This document shows, piece by piece, positions 1 through 9,209 of a stretch of DNA of 56,697 nt. A program made the translations under genes and the position numbers. The DNA comes from Streptomyces tailanensis (GTDB lineage: Bacteria > Actinomycetota > Actinomycetes > Streptomycetales > Streptomycetaceae): assembly GCF_008386495.1 (NCBI RefSeq), contig NZ_VTHJ01000012.1:14815-71511 (forward strand), given 5' to 3'. The notes under the pieces are model-generated. The model had not been told where the DNA came from, ran no database searches, and saw only the letters and a program-made list of their open reading frames with translations. The stretch's first letter is position 1. Every line of letters begins with the position of its first letter.

Positions 1-2
1 CC

Positions 3-836
3 CCGCCCCCCACCCTCAAGATCGGCCTCAACCGCCTCGGCGGCTACCGCAACGAGGTCACCTTCGTCCTCACCGGCCTCGACATCGAGGCCAAGGCCGC
101 CCTCGTACAGCAGCAGATGGCGGAGGCACTCGCCAAGTCCCCGCCCGCTGACGTCCGTTGGGACCTCGCCCGCACCGACCACCCCGACGCCCCCACCGAG
201 GAGACCGCCGCCGCCCTGCTCCACCTCGTCGTACGCGACCCGGACCCGGAGACAGTGGGACGGTCCCTCGCCGGAGCCGCCGTCGAACTGGCCCTCGCGA
301 GCTACCCCGGCTTCCACGTACTCGCACCGCCAGGAAAGGCCGCGCCCTACGGCGTCTTCGAGGCCGCGTACGTCGACCAAGGGGCCGTGGACCAGGTGGC
401 CGTCCTCCACGACGGGCGGCGGGTTCCTGTGCCGCCGGCCCACGATACGGCCGTACTCGACGATGTGCCGGAGCCGCCCCTTCCGGAGCCGCTGCCACCG
501 GGGCCCACGACACGTGCTCCCCTCGGCCTCATCGCGGGTGCCCGCAGCGGGGACAAGGGTGGGAACGCCAACGTCGGTGTCTGGGTGCGCACGGATGACG
601 CCTGGCGCTGGCTCGCCCGTGAGCTGACGGCTGACAGATTTCAACAGTTGATACCTGAATGTCGTCAGCTGAAACTCACTCGGCACCCGCTGCCCAACCT
701 CCGCGCCCTCAACTTCGTCGTCGACGGCATCCTCGGCGACGGCGTCGCCTCGCAGGCCCGTTTCGACCCTCAGGCCAAGGCCCTCGGCGAGTGGCTCCGC
801 TCCCGCCACCTGGACATCCCGGAGATCCTCCTTTGA
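3..836 (+). CDS. AtuA family protein (acyclic terpene utilization), C-terminal part
   Basis: The reading frame is open from the first bases of the window, so the N-terminus lies outside. The visible 277 residues match the C-terminal part of the AtuA/DUF1446 family, including a segment GARSGDKGGNANVGVW followed by a segment LPNLRALNFVVDGILG that are typical of it. AtuA is required for citronellol/geraniol and sometimes leucine-type catabolism in Pseudomonas, but its reaction is not settled. The stop overlaps the TTG start of the carboxylase beta gene by three bases, so the two are translationally coupled. A locally AT-rich patch with unusual codons lies at about 636-680. Confidence 0.85.
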   Translation, partial: PPPTLKIGLNRLGGYRNEVTFVLTGLDIEAKAALVQQQMAEALAKSPPADVRWDLARTDHPDAPTEETAAALLHLVVRDPDPETVGRSLAGAAVELALASYPGFHVLAPPGKAAPYGVFEAAYVDQGAVDQVAVLHDGRRVPVPPAHDTAVLDDVPEPPLPEPLPPGPTTRAPLGLIAGARSGDKGGNANVGVWVRTDDAWRWLARELTADRFQQLIPECRQLKLTRHPLPNLRALNFVVDGILGDGVASQARFDPQAKALGEWLRSRHLDIPEILL

Positions 837-2440
837 CGGTCCTCACCTCCACCCTCGACCCCCACGCCCCCGACCACACGGCGAACCGCGAGGTCATGCT
901 CGCCAAGCTCGCCGAACTCGACGCCGAACACGCGAAGGCCCTGGCGGGCGGCGGCGAGAAGTACATCGAACGGCACCGCGAACGCGGCAAGCTGCTCGCC
1001 CGCGAGCGCATCGAACTGCTCCTCGACCCCGACACCCCCTTCCTGGAGCTGTCCCCGCTCGCGGCCTGGGGCAGCGAGTACACGGTGGGCGCGTCCCTCG
1101 TCACCGGCATCGGGGTCGTCGAGGGCGTCGAGTGCCTGATCACGGCCAACGACCCGACCGTACGCGGCGGCGCGAGCAACCCCTGGAGCCTGAAGAAAGC
1201 CCTCCGCGCGAACGACATCGCGCTCGCCAACCGCCTGCCCTGCATCAGCCTCGTCGAGTCCGGCGGGGCGGACCTCCCCTCCCAGAAGGAGATCTTCATC
1301 CCTGGCGGCGCGATCTTCCGCGACCTCACCCGGCTCTCCGCCGCCGGAATCCCGACCACCGCCGTCGTCTTCGGCAACTCCACCGCCGGCGGCGCGTACG
1401 TCCCCGGCATGTCCGACCACGTGATCATGGTCAAGGAGCGGGCGAAGGTGTTCCTCGGCGGCCCGCCCCTGGTGAAGATGGCCACGGGGGAGGAGAGCGA
1501 CGACGAGTCGCTGGGCGGCGCCGAGATGCACGCGCGCGTGTCGGGCCTCGCGGACCACTTCGCCGTCGACGAGCCGGACGCCATCAGACAGGCCCGCCGC
1601 ATCGTCGCCCGCCTCAACCACCGCAAGGCGTACGAGGATCCGGGCCCCGCCGAGCCTCCGAAGTACTCAGGCGACGAACTCCTCGGCATCGTCCCCGGCG
1701 ACCTGAAGGCCCCCTTCGACCCCCGCGAGGTCATCGCCCGCGTCGTCGACGCCTCCGACTACGACGAGTTCAAGCCCCTCTACGGCACCAGCCTCACCAC
1801 CGGCTGGGCGACCCTCTACGGTTACCCCGTCGGCATCCTGGCCAACGCCCAGGGGGTGCTGTTCAGCGAGGAGTCACAGAAGGCCGCCCAGTTCATCCAG
1901 CTGGCCAACCAACGCGACATCCCGCTCCTCTTCCTGCACAACACCACCGGCTACATGGTCGGGAAGGACTACGAGCAGGGCGGCATCATCAAGCACGGCG
2001 CGATGGTGATCAATGCCGTCAGCAACTCGAAGGTCCCGCACCTCTCCGTCCTCATGGGCGCCTCGTACGGCGCCGGCCACTACGGCATGTGCGGCCGCGC
2101 CTACGATCCCCGCTTCCTCTTCGCCTGGCCGAGCGCCAAGTCGGCCGTCATGGGTCCGCAGCAGCTCGCCGGGGTCCTGTCCATCGTCGCCCGGCAGTCG
2201 GCGACCGCGAAGGGCAGGCCGTACGACGAGACCGCCGAGAACACAGACGCCGCCCTGCGCGCGATGGTGGAGCAGCAGATCGAGTCCGAGTCGCTCCCCA
2301 TGTTCCTGTCCGGACGGCTGTACGACGACGGGGTCATCGACCCGCGCGACACCCGCACCGTCCTCGGCCTGTGCCTGTCCGCGATCCACACGGCGCCCTA
2401 CGAGGGCGCGCGCGGCGGCTTCGGCGTCTTCCGGATGTGA
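833..2440 (+). CDS. Biotin-dependent acyl-CoA carboxylase, beta (carboxyltransferase) subunit
   Basis: This 535-residue protein is full length for the family. Residues about 50-300 form the N-terminal and 310-530 the C-terminal carboxyltransferase domain, with the GNSTAGGAYVPGMSDH acyl-CoA site and the MGASYGAGHYGMCGRAYDPR segment of methylcrotonyl/geranyl-CoA carboxylase beta subunits. I chose the TTG at 833 because it overlaps the preceding stop and begins just before the first conserved residues; an upstream ATG in frame at 659 would overlap atuA and give non-family sequence. It should partner the biotinylated alpha subunit encoded next. Together with AtuA and the acyl-CoA dehydrogenase this suggests carboxylation of a branched enoyl-CoA (methylcrotonyl- or geranyl-type). 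Substrate choice cannot be read from sequence alone. Confidence 0.93.
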   Translation: MTVLTSTLDPHAPDHTANREVMLAKLAELDAEHAKALAGGGEKYIERHRERGKLLARERIELLLDPDTPFLELSPLAAWGSEYTVGASLVTGIGVVEGVECLITANDPTVRGGASNPWSLKKALRANDIALANRLPCISLVESGGADLPSQKEIFIPGGAIFRDLTRLSAAGIPTTAVVFGNSTAGGAYVPGMSDHVIMVKERAKVFLGGPPLVKMATGEESDDESLGGAEMHARVSGLADHFAVDEPDAIRQARRIVARLNHRKAYEDPGPAEPPKYSGDELLGIVPGDLKAPFDPREVIARVVDASDYDEFKPLYGTSLTTGWATLYGYPVGILANAQGVLFSEESQKAAQFIQLANQRDIPLLFLHNTTGYMVGKDYEQGGIIKHGAMVINAVSNSKVPHLSVLMGASYGAGHYGMCGRAYDPRFLFAWPSAKSAVMGPQQLAGVLSIVARQSATAKGRPYDETAENTDAALRAMVEQQIESESLPMFLSGRLYDDGVIDPRDTRTVLGLCLSAIHTAPYEGARGGFGVFRM

Positions 2441-2478
2441 GGAATGTGGACGTGAGGATGGTGGATGTGAGGAACGTG
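2434..2478 (+). repeat. Three tandem 15-nt units between carboxylase beta and alpha
   Basis: Three consecutive 15-base units (GATGTGAGGAATGTG and two close variants) run from the end of the beta gene toward the alpha ATG. Each contains GTGAGGA, so each offers a weak Shine-Dalgarno-like core. The alpha frame stays open across them, so upstream GTG/ATG starts are formally possible. It is probably slippage-derived spacer. Confidence 0.7.
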
Positions 2479-2487
2479 AGGGACCAC

Positions 2488-4332
2488 ATGATTTCGACAC
2501 TCCTCGTCGCCAACCGGGGCGAGATCGCCTGCCGTATCTTCCGCACGTGCCATGAGTGGGGAATCCAAACCGTCGCCGTGCACTCCGACGCCGACGAAAA
2601 CGCCCTCCACGCGCGCGTGGCCGACGCGACGGTACGACTGCCGGGCGCCGCCCCCGCGGACACGTATCTCCGCGGCGACCTGATCGTGAAGGCGGCCCTC
2701 GCCGCCGGCGCCGACGCCGTCCACCCCGGCTACGGCTTCCTCTCCGAGAACGCCGACTTCGCCCGCGCGGTCCTCGACGCGGGCCTCACCTGGATCGGTC
2801 CGCCCCCGGAGGCCATCGAGGCGATGGCGTCCAAGACGCGCGCGAAGGCGCTCATGGGGCTCCCGCCCCTCGGGGAGGTGACGGAGGCCGACCTACCGGT
2901 GCTGGTGAAGGCGGCCGCGGGCGGCGGAGGGCGCGGCATGCGCGTAGTACGCCACCTCAAGGAGCTGAGCGCCGCCCTGGAGGCAGCCCGCGCCGAAGCC
3001 CTGAGCGCCTTCGGCGACGGCGAGGTATTCGTCGAGCCGTACGTCGAGCACGGCCGCCACATCGAGGTCCAGATCCTCGCCGACACCCACGGCACCGTCT
3101 GGGCCCTCGGCACCCGCGACTGCTCCCTCCAACGCCGCCACCAGAAGGTCATCGAGGAGTCCCCGGCACCCGGCCTCTCGGAAGAGCTCGCGGAGGAGCT
3201 GCGCACGCTGTCCAAACGCGCGGCCCGCGCCGTCGACTACGTCGGCGTCGGCACGGTCGAGTTCCTCGTCGCCGACGACGACAAGGCCCACTTCCTGGAG
3301 ATGAACACCCGCCTCCAGGTCGAACACCCGGTGACGGAGACGGTCTTCGGCATCGATCTGGTCGCGCAACAGATCCGGATCGCCGAGGGCCACGCCCTGC
3401 CCATCGACCCCCCACGCGCGCGTGGCCACGCCATCGAGGCCCGCCTCTACGCCGAGGACCCATCCCGCGACTGGGCCCCACAAACAGGCACCCTGCACCG
3501 CCTGGCGCTCCCCTCGGCGGTACGCCTGGACACGGGCTACACCGACGGCGACACCATCGGCATCCACTACGACCCCATGCTCGCCAAGGTCATCGCCCAC
3601 GCCCCCACCCGCGCCGAGGCGCTCCGCAAACTCGCGGGTGCCCTGGAGAAGGCGACGCTCCACGGCCCGACCACCAACCGAGACCTCCTCGTCCGCTCCC
3701 TGCGCCACCCCGAGTTCACGACGGCCCGCATGAACACGGCTTTCTACGACCGCCACCTCACCGACCTGACGACCCCCGCCCCCGACCCGTACGCCCCCCT
3801 GGCGGCAGCCCTCTCGGACGCGGCCGGCCGCTCCCGCTTCGGTGGCTGGCGCAACGTCCCCTCACAACCGCAGACCAAGCGGTACGCGATGGCGGGCGAG
3901 GACCGGGAGGTCCACTACCGGCACACACGAACCGGGCTGGAGGCGGACGGGGTGACGGTCGTGCAGGCCACCGCGCACCTCGTCGTCCTCGAAGCAGGCG
4001 GCATACGAAGGAAGTTCGAGATCGCCCGCTACGGCGACCAGATCCACGTCAACACCACGGCCCTCACCGCCCTGCCCCGCTTCCCCGACCCCACCACCCA
4101 GCACACACCGGGCTCCCTACTGGCCCCCATGCCGGGCACGGTCGTACGAGTGGCCGAGCACCTGAAACCGGGCACCCCGGTAGAGGCCGGATTCCCCCTC
4201 CTCTGGCTGGAGGCAATGAAGATGGAACACAAGATCACAGCCCCGATGACGGGCATGCTGAGCGCACTGCACGTAGTACCTGGCCAACAGGTGGAGCCGG
4301 GCATGCTGCTAGCCGTGGTGCAGCCAAGTTAG
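2488..4332 (+). CDS. Biotin-dependent acyl-CoA carboxylase, alpha (biotin carboxylase/BCCP) subunit
   Basis: The 614-residue protein has biotin carboxylase at about 1-440 (start MISTLLVANRGEIACRIF, glycine-rich ATP loop AAAGGGGRGM near residue 145, EMNTRLQVEHPVTE near 272), a linker, and a C-terminal biotinyl domain with the EAMKMEH motif, biotinyl lysine at residue 578. The ATG follows GAGGG at a good distance. The segment between the N-terminal lobe and the ATP loop (residues about 117-140) is roughly 20-25 residues shorter than in textbook biotin carboxylases, without a frameshift. It forms the holoenzyme with the beta subunit encoded upstream. Database names vary between acetyl/propionyl and methylcrotonoyl carboxylase. 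Confidence 0.93.
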   Translation: MISTLLVANRGEIACRIFRTCHEWGIQTVAVHSDADENALHARVADATVRLPGAAPADTYLRGDLIVKAALAAGADAVHPGYGFLSENADFARAVLDAGLTWIGPPPEAIEAMASKTRAKALMGLPPLGEVTEADLPVLVKAAAGGGGRGMRVVRHLKELSAALEAARAEALSAFGDGEVFVEPYVEHGRHIEVQILADTHGTVWALGTRDCSLQRRHQKVIEESPAPGLSEELAEELRTLSKRAARAVDYVGVGTVEFLVADDDKAHFLEMNTRLQVEHPVTETVFGIDLVAQQIRIAEGHALPIDPPRARGHAIEARLYAEDPSRDWAPQTGTLHRLALPSAVRLDTGYTDGDTIGIHYDPMLAKVIAHAPTRAEALRKLAGALEKATLHGPTTNRDLLVRSLRHPEFTTARMNTAFYDRHLTDLTTPAPDPYAPLAAALSDAAGRSRFGGWRNVPSQPQTKRYAMAGEDREVHYRHTRTGLEADGVTVVQATAHLVVLEAGGIRRKFEIARYGDQIHVNTTALTALPRFPDPTTQHTPGSLLAPMPGTVVRVAEHLKPGTPVEAGFPLLWLEAMKMEHKITAPMTGMLSALHVVPGQQVEPGMLLAVVQPS

Positions 4333-4402
4333 GGGCACGGGGCTGTATCAATATGCGGCTCCGCCGCGTGAGCGCGACCAGCCACAAACCACCCGCACCC
4401 GG
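4333..4402 (+). repeat. GC-rich intergenic repeat (family R2), copy a
   Basis: This spacer has the unit GCGGCTCCGCCGCGTG followed by a CGACCAGCCACAAACCACCCGCACCC-like tail that recurs, in either orientation, near 18.0, 21.0, 23.6, 28.2 and 40.8 kb. The core GCGGCTCCGCCGC folds on itself. Such units are common between Streptomyces genes and may act as terminators or processing sites. Confidence 0.6.
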
Positions 4403-4414
4403 CAAGGAGCCCTG

Positions 4415-5551
4415 ATGCCCCCCACCCTCGAATCCGAAGAGCACAAGTCCCTACGAGAAGCCGTATCCACCCTGGGCAGACACCACGGCCGCAACTTCAA
4501 CCCCGACCAACTCTGGAACGACGCAGCCGAGCTCGGCTACCTAGGCGTCAACCTGCCGGAGGCACACGGAGGCGGAGGCGGCGGCATCACCGAACTCTCC
4601 ATCGTCCTCGAAGAACTCGGCGCCGCAGGCTGCCCCCTCCTCATGATGGTCGTCTCCCCGGCAATCTGCGGCACAGTGATCGCCCGCTTCGGCACGGACA
4701 CCCAAAAACAAGAGTGGCTCCCCGCCCTGGCGGACGGCACCCGAACCATGGCCTTCGGCATCACAGAACCCGACGCCGGCTCCAACAGCCACCGCATCAC
4801 GACCACGGCCCGCAGGGACGAATCCGGAGACTGGCTACTCACCGGCCGCAAGGTCTTCATCTCCGGCGTGGACAAAGCAGACGCGACCCTCATAGTCAGC
4901 CGCACGGAAGACGCCCGCACCGGCACCCTCAAGCCCTGCCTCTTCATAGTCCCCCGCGACACCCCCGGCTTCGAGTACCGCCAGATCCCCATGGAACTCA
5001 AGGTCACGGAGAAGCAGTTCGAGCTGACCCTCGACGACGTACGGCTCCCCGCCGAAGCCCTGGTGGGGGACGAGAACGCCGGCCTCCTCCAGCTCTTCGC
5101 CGGCCTCAACCCCGAACGCATCATGACGGCGGCGTTCGCGATCGGCATGGGCCGGTACGCGCTCGCGCAGGCGATCACCTACGCCCGCGACCGCACCGTA
5201 TGGAACACCCCCATCGGCGCCCACCAGGCCATCGCGCACCCTCTAGCCCAGTCCCACATCGAACTCGAACTGGCCCGCCTGATGATGCAGAAGGCGGCGT
5301 ATCTCTACGACGCCGGGGACGACGCGGCGGCGGGCGAGGCGGCGAACATGGCCAAGTACGCGGCGGGGGAGGCCTGCGTGAAGGCCGTCGACCAGGCCGT
5401 GCACACCCTCGGCGGCAACGGCCTCACGAGCGAGTTCGGGCTCGCCTCGCTGATAACGGCCGCGCGCGTGTCTCGTATCGCGCCGGTGAGCCGGGAGATG
5501 ATTCTCAACTACGTCTCCCACCAGACCCTGGGCCTGCCCAAGTCGTACTGA
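4415..5551 (+). CDS. Acyl-CoA dehydrogenase
   Basis: This is a full-length 378-residue flavin-dependent acyl-CoA dehydrogenase. It shows the FAD/substrate segment AFGITEPDAGSNSHRI (about residues 112-127), the TGRKVFISG strand, and a C-terminal helix ending LGLPKSY. The usual E-G-T catalytic segment near the C-terminus reads A-P-V-S, so the MCAD-type catalytic glutamate is absent; Glu234 in GLNPERIM lies where isovaleryl/long-chain enzymes carry theirs. The start follows AAGGAG at 8-bp spacing. Position after the carboxylase pair fits oxidation of a branched acyl-CoA (isovaleryl, citronellyl or similar) feeding the carboxylase. Confidence 0.92.
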   Translation: MPPTLESEEHKSLREAVSTLGRHHGRNFNPDQLWNDAAELGYLGVNLPEAHGGGGGGITELSIVLEELGAAGCPLLMMVVSPAICGTVIARFGTDTQKQEWLPALADGTRTMAFGITEPDAGSNSHRITTTARRDESGDWLLTGRKVFISGVDKADATLIVSRTEDARTGTLKPCLFIVPRDTPGFEYRQIPMELKVTEKQFELTLDDVRLPAEALVGDENAGLLQLFAGLNPERIMTAAFAIGMGRYALAQAITYARDRTVWNTPIGAHQAIAHPLAQSHIELELARLMMQKAAYLYDAGDDAAAGEAANMAKYAAGEACVKAVDQAVHTLGGNGLTSEFGLASLITAARVSRIAPVSREMILNYVSHQTLGLPKSY

Positions 5552-5585
5552 GCGGCACCGGCACCGTGTGGCGCGAGGAGGAACC

Positions 5586-7113
5586 ATGTTCCGCAGCGAG
5601 TACGCAGACGCCCCACCCGTCGAACTCCCCATCCACGACGCCGTACTGGGCCACGCCGCCGAGTTCGGCGACCTGCCCGCGCTGATCGACGGCATCGACG
5701 GCACGACCCTCACGTACGAACAGGTGGACCGCTTCCACCGACGGCTCGCCGCCGCGTTCGCCGACGCCGGCGTACGCAAGGGCGATGTGCTCGCCCTGCA
5801 CAGCCCCAACACGATCGCCTACCCGACGGCGTTCTACGCGGCCACCCGCGCGGGCGCCACCGTCCACCCGCTGGCCACCCCGGGCGAGCTGGCCACCCAG
5901 CTGCGGGACTCGGGGGTGAGCTGGATCGTCACCGTGTCCCCCCTCCTCGACACCGCCCGTGCCGCCGCCGAACGCGTGGGCGGCCGGGTGATCACCGATC
6001 GGCTGAACGTCTCAGGAAGCATGGCGTGCGCCGCGGGCGTCGCACGCCGGTTTGGGACTGTCGCACTGGGACGTCGCGGCAGGGTAGGGCGGGTATCTCC
6101 CGCCCCTGGCGGTCAGCCGGTGCCGGGGGGATGTCAGCGGTCACCAGCCGCTCGAACGTCCGTGAACCCCAACCCAGGTGGGTTGGAATCCCTCTCCACG
6201 GAGGGGGAGGATGCCAAATCTACGGCCTCACCGCCCGCGTGAACGCCCCGCCTCGGCGGGGCGCTTCCGCCGTCCTGCCCCGCTTCGACCCGGAGCCCTT
6301 CCCCACGGCCATCCAGACCACCGCATCACCGCCCTCTACGTCGCCCCGCCGATCCTCCTCGCCCTGGCCAAGCACCCGGCCGCCGACCGCTACGACCTCT
6401 CCACGGTCCGGCACATCCTCTCCGCCGCCGCACCCCTGGACGCGAAACTCGCCGCCGCCTGCTGCGCCCGCCTCGGCCTGCCGCCCGTCGTCCAGGGCTA
6501 CGGCATGACCGAACTCTCCCCCTGCTCCCACCTGGTGCCCCTCGCCCAGGCCGCCGACGCGCCCCCCGGCACCGTAGGCAAGCTCATCGCGAGCACCGAG
6601 ATGCGGATCGTCTCCCTCGACGACCCCGACAAGGACGTCCCCGTCGGCGAGCCGGGCGAGGTCGTCATCCGCGGCCCCCAGGTCATGAAGGGCTACCTGG
6701 GCCGCCCGCAGGCCACCGCCGACATGATCGACGCCGACGGCTGGCTGTACACCGGGGACGTGGCGTACTGCGACGCCGACGGCTGGCTCCACGTCGTCGA
6801 CCGCGTCAAGGAACTCATCAAATACAAGGGCTTCCAGGTCGCCCCCGCCGAACTCGAAGCCCTCCTGACCACCCACCCGGGCATCGCCGACGCCGCCGTC
6901 ATCGGCCACTACAACGACGACGGCAACGAGGTCCCGCACGCCTTCGTCGTCCGCCACCCCACCGCCCCCGACCTCTCCGAGGGCGAGGTCATGATGTACG
7001 TCGCCGAACGCGTCGCCCCGTACAAACGCGTCCGCCACGTCACCTTCATCGCCGCCGTCCCTCGCGCGGCCTCCGGCAAGATCCTCCGCCGCGAACTCCG
7101 GGAGCGCCTATGA
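5586..7113 (+). pseudogene. 4-coumarate--CoA ligase-like AMP-forming synthetase, disrupted
   Basis: The N-terminal about 140 residues (start MFRSEYADAPPVELP, good GGAGG upstream) read in one frame to about 6000. The family resumes at 6218 in a second frame (IYGLTARVNAP, then LPRFDPEPFPTAIQ) and moves to a third frame after a one-base loss near 6316, continuing HRITALYVAPP, GYGMTELSP (AMP site), YTGDVAYCDADGWLHVVDR and PRAASGKILRREL to the stop. About 85 residues containing the SSGTTGLPKG P-loop expected in this family are missing and replaced by about 210 bases of foreign sequence. The product cannot be active as one chain. It would have activated the free acid for the operon (AtuH-like role). 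Confidence 0.85.
6010..6217 (+). mobile_element. Probable right-end scar of an IS200/IS605 (TnpB-type) element
   Basis: These bases interrupt the CoA ligase. They end in two close hairpins, CCAACCCA/TGGGTTGG (6169-6186) and CCTCTCC/GGAGGGGG, then GAGGATGCCAA directly against resumed ligase codons (ATCTACGGC). A GAGGATGtcAA-like right end after a structured stretch resembles what I know of the 3' ends of actinobacterial TnpB elements and their omega RNA. The transposase genes, left end and flanking ligase codons are gone. No target duplication is expected for this family. The family assignment is inference. Confidence 0.5.
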
Positions 7114-7135
7114 GCCATCCGCTACGGGAGCACGT

Positions 7136-7873
7136 GTGAACAAACTGATCCAGCACGCCCACGACCGGGGCATCGCCACCCTCACCCTCGACTCCCCGGC
7201 CAACCGCAACGCGATCTCCGCCACCCTGGTGAGCGAGCTGCGCGACGCCGTCACGGAGTGCGGCCGGGACGGCACCGTACGGGCGGTCGTCCTCACCCAC
7301 ACCGGCAACACGTTCTGCGCCGGCGCCGATCTGCGCGACCCGCCCGACCCGAAAGCCCTGGTCAAGCTGCTCCGGCAGCTCATCGAACTGCGCAAACCCG
7401 TCGTCGCCCGCGTCACCGGCCACGTCCGTGCGGGCGGCCTCGGACTGCTCGGGACCTGCGACATCACCGCCGCCGGCCCCGAGGCCACCTTCGCCTTCAC
7501 CGAGGTCCGCATCGGCGTCGCCCCCGCCGTCATCTCCCTCACCCTCCGCCTCCGTACGGACCCCCGCGCCCTCGCTCGCTACTGCCTCACCGGCGAGGAG
7601 TTCGGCCCCGCCGAAGCCGCCCGCATCGGCCTCCTCACCACCACCGGCGCCGACGTCGACGACGTACTCGAACCCGTCCTCGACGGACTGCGCCGAGCCT
7701 CCCCGAGAGCCCTGGCAGAGACGAAACACCTGCTCACAGCTAAGGTGCTGGAGAACTTCGACCAGGACGCGGGCGAACTGACCCGCCTCTCGTCCCGGCT
7801 GTTCGCCTCCGCCGACGCCCGCGAGGGCATGACGGCCTTCCTCGAAAGACGGGAACCGGGATGGGTGTTGTGA
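7136..7873 (+). CDS. Enoyl-CoA hydratase/isomerase family protein
   Basis: This 245-residue crotonase-fold protein has the first oxyanion-hole segment NTFCAGADLRD (about 62-72) and the second segment HVRAGGLGLLGTCDITAAG (about 97-115), followed by FAFTEVRIGVAPAVIS. The TEVRIG glutamate matches the catalytic position of hydratases of the methylglutaconyl/isohexenylglutaconyl type (LiuC/AtuE). It starts at GTG 22 bases after the broken ligase stop and is overlapped at its end by the TetR gene, so it is the last enzyme of the operon. Probable role: hydration of the carboxylated product. Confidence 0.88.
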   Translation: MNKLIQHAHDRGIATLTLDSPANRNAISATLVSELRDAVTECGRDGTVRAVVLTHTGNTFCAGADLRDPPDPKALVKLLRQLIELRKPVVARVTGHVRAGGLGLLGTCDITAAGPEATFAFTEVRIGVAPAVISLTLRLRTDPRALARYCLTGEEFGPAEAARIGLLTTTGADVDDVLEPVLDGLRRASPRALAETKHLLTAKVLENFDQDAGELTRLSSRLFASADAREGMTAFLERREPGWVL

Positions 7874-8481
7874 GCACGGCCGGATTCAACGCCGCCGCTC
7901 CGAAACAGGACCGCAGCCGGGCCACCCGGCAGCGGCTCCTGCAAGCCGCCGTGGCCTGCCTCGCCGAACACGGCTGGGCGGGTTCCACCGTCTCCGTCGT
8001 CGCCGAACGCGCCGGAGTCTCCCGAGGCGCCGCGCAACACCACTTCCGCACGCGCGAGGACCTGTTCACCGCGGCCGTCGAGTACGTAGCCGAAGAGCGC
8101 TCCACCGCCCTGCGCGCCCTGTTCAAGGAAGGCGCCCCCGACGGCGCCCCCGACCGCCGGGCCGTCGTCGCCGCACTCGTCGACCTCTACACCGGCCCCC
8201 TCTTCCGCGCCGCCCTCCACCTCTGGGTCGCCGCCTCCAACGAGGACCAGCTCCGAGGCCGGGTCACCGAACTGGAGGCCCACGTCGGCCGCGAGACCCA
8301 CCGCATCGCCGTCGAACTCCTCGGCGCCGACGAGACCCGCCCCGGCGTCCGCGAAACCGTCCAGGGCATGCTCGACATGGCCCGCGGCCTGGGCCTCGCC
8401 AACCTCCTCACCGACGACACGGGCCGCCGCGACAAGGTCGTAGCCCAGTGGGCGGCCCTGCTGGACGAGGCCCTGGGCTGA
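7861..8481 (+). CDS. TetR/AcrR family transcriptional regulator
   Basis: The protein has a TetR N-terminal HTH at about 17-63 (RQRLLQAAVACLAEHGWAG, then SVVAERAGVSRGAAQHHF and the following helix RTREDLF) and a helical ligand domain of about 140 residues. It overlaps the hydratase gene by 13 bases from the ATG at 7861; the in-frame GTG at 7870 would instead give the classical GTGA stop/start overlap. Being the last gene of the Atu/Liu-like operon, it probably senses an acyl-CoA intermediate and represses the operon promoter upstream of the window. Its operator is not visible here. Confidence 0.9.
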   Translation: MGVVSTAGFNAAAPKQDRSRATRQRLLQAAVACLAEHGWAGSTVSVVAERAGVSRGAAQHHFRTREDLFTAAVEYVAEERSTALRALFKEGAPDGAPDRRAVVAALVDLYTGPLFRAALHLWVAASNEDQLRGRVTELEAHVGRETHRIAVELLGADETRPGVRETVQGMLDMARGLGLANLLTDDTGRRDKVVAQWAALLDEALG

Positions 8482-8490
8482 GCCACACGT

Positions 8491-9168
8491 CTACGGACTG
8501 AGCCGCTCCACCCGCCACGACCCGTCCGGCTCCGCCACATACCGCAACCGGTCGTGCAGCCGGTTGTACCGCCCCTGCCAGAACTCCACACTCTGCGGCG
8601 CCACCCGGAACCCACCCCAGTTCGGCGGCACCGGCACCTGCTCGCCCTCCGGATAGCGGGCGTTCAACTCCTCGTAGGCGGCGTCCAGTTCGGCCCGCGA
8701 GTAAATGATGGACGACTGCACGCTGGCCCACGCGCCCAGCTGCGAACCATGCGGCCGCGTACGGAAGTATGCCGCCGTCTCGTCCCGCCCGGTCCGCCGG
8801 GCCGTACCGCTCACGATCACCTGCCGGGCGATCGCATGCCACGGGAAGAGCAGCGAGACGTACGGGTTCTCGGCGAGGTCGAGGGCCTTGCGGGAGTCGT
8901 AGTTCGTGTAGAAGACGAAGCCCTGCTCGTCGTACGCCTTCATCAGCACCGTACGGGAGCTGGGCCGGCCCTCGGCGTCGGCGGTCGACACGACCATGGC
9001 GTTCGGCTCGAAGACCGCGCCCTCCTGCGCGGCCTCCCGGAACCACCGCCCGAACTGCGCCATCGGATCCCCGGCCAGCTCGCTCTCGTCGAGCCCGTCG
9101 GCCCGGTACTGCTTGCGCATGAGAGCGGGATCGGGAACGGGCACGGGTTCGAGACCGGGATCATTCAC
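8491..9168 (-). CDS. pdxH: Pyridoxamine 5'-phosphate oxidase
   Basis: This 225-residue FMN enzyme converts pyridoxamine/pyridoxine 5'-phosphate to PLP. It shows the N-terminal [12 protein letters not shown], the FMN-binding [20 protein letters not shown], and the C-terminal [10 protein letters not shown] and [13 protein letters not shown] segments of the family, with the terminal ERLSP. The start is the GTG at 9168, since upstream codons give non-family sequence. It is transcribed divergently from the citrate synthase gene. The 3' end is 9 bases from the convergent TetR stop. Confidence 0.96.
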   Translation of the reverse strand: MNDPGLEPVPVPDPALMRKQYRADGLDESELAGDPMAQFGRWFREAAQEGAVFEPNAMVVSTADAEGRPSSRTVLMKAYDEQGFVFYTNYDSRKALDLAENPYVSLLFPWHAIARQVIVSGTARRTGRDETAAYFRTRPHGSQLGAWASVQSSIIYSRAELDAAYEELNARYPEGEQVPVPPNWGGFRVAPQSVEFWQGRYNRLHDRLRYVAEPDGSWRVERLSP

Positions 9169-9209
9169 GTGGTCATCTTGCCGTATCGACGGCCGACGGG
9201 GAGTCTGGT

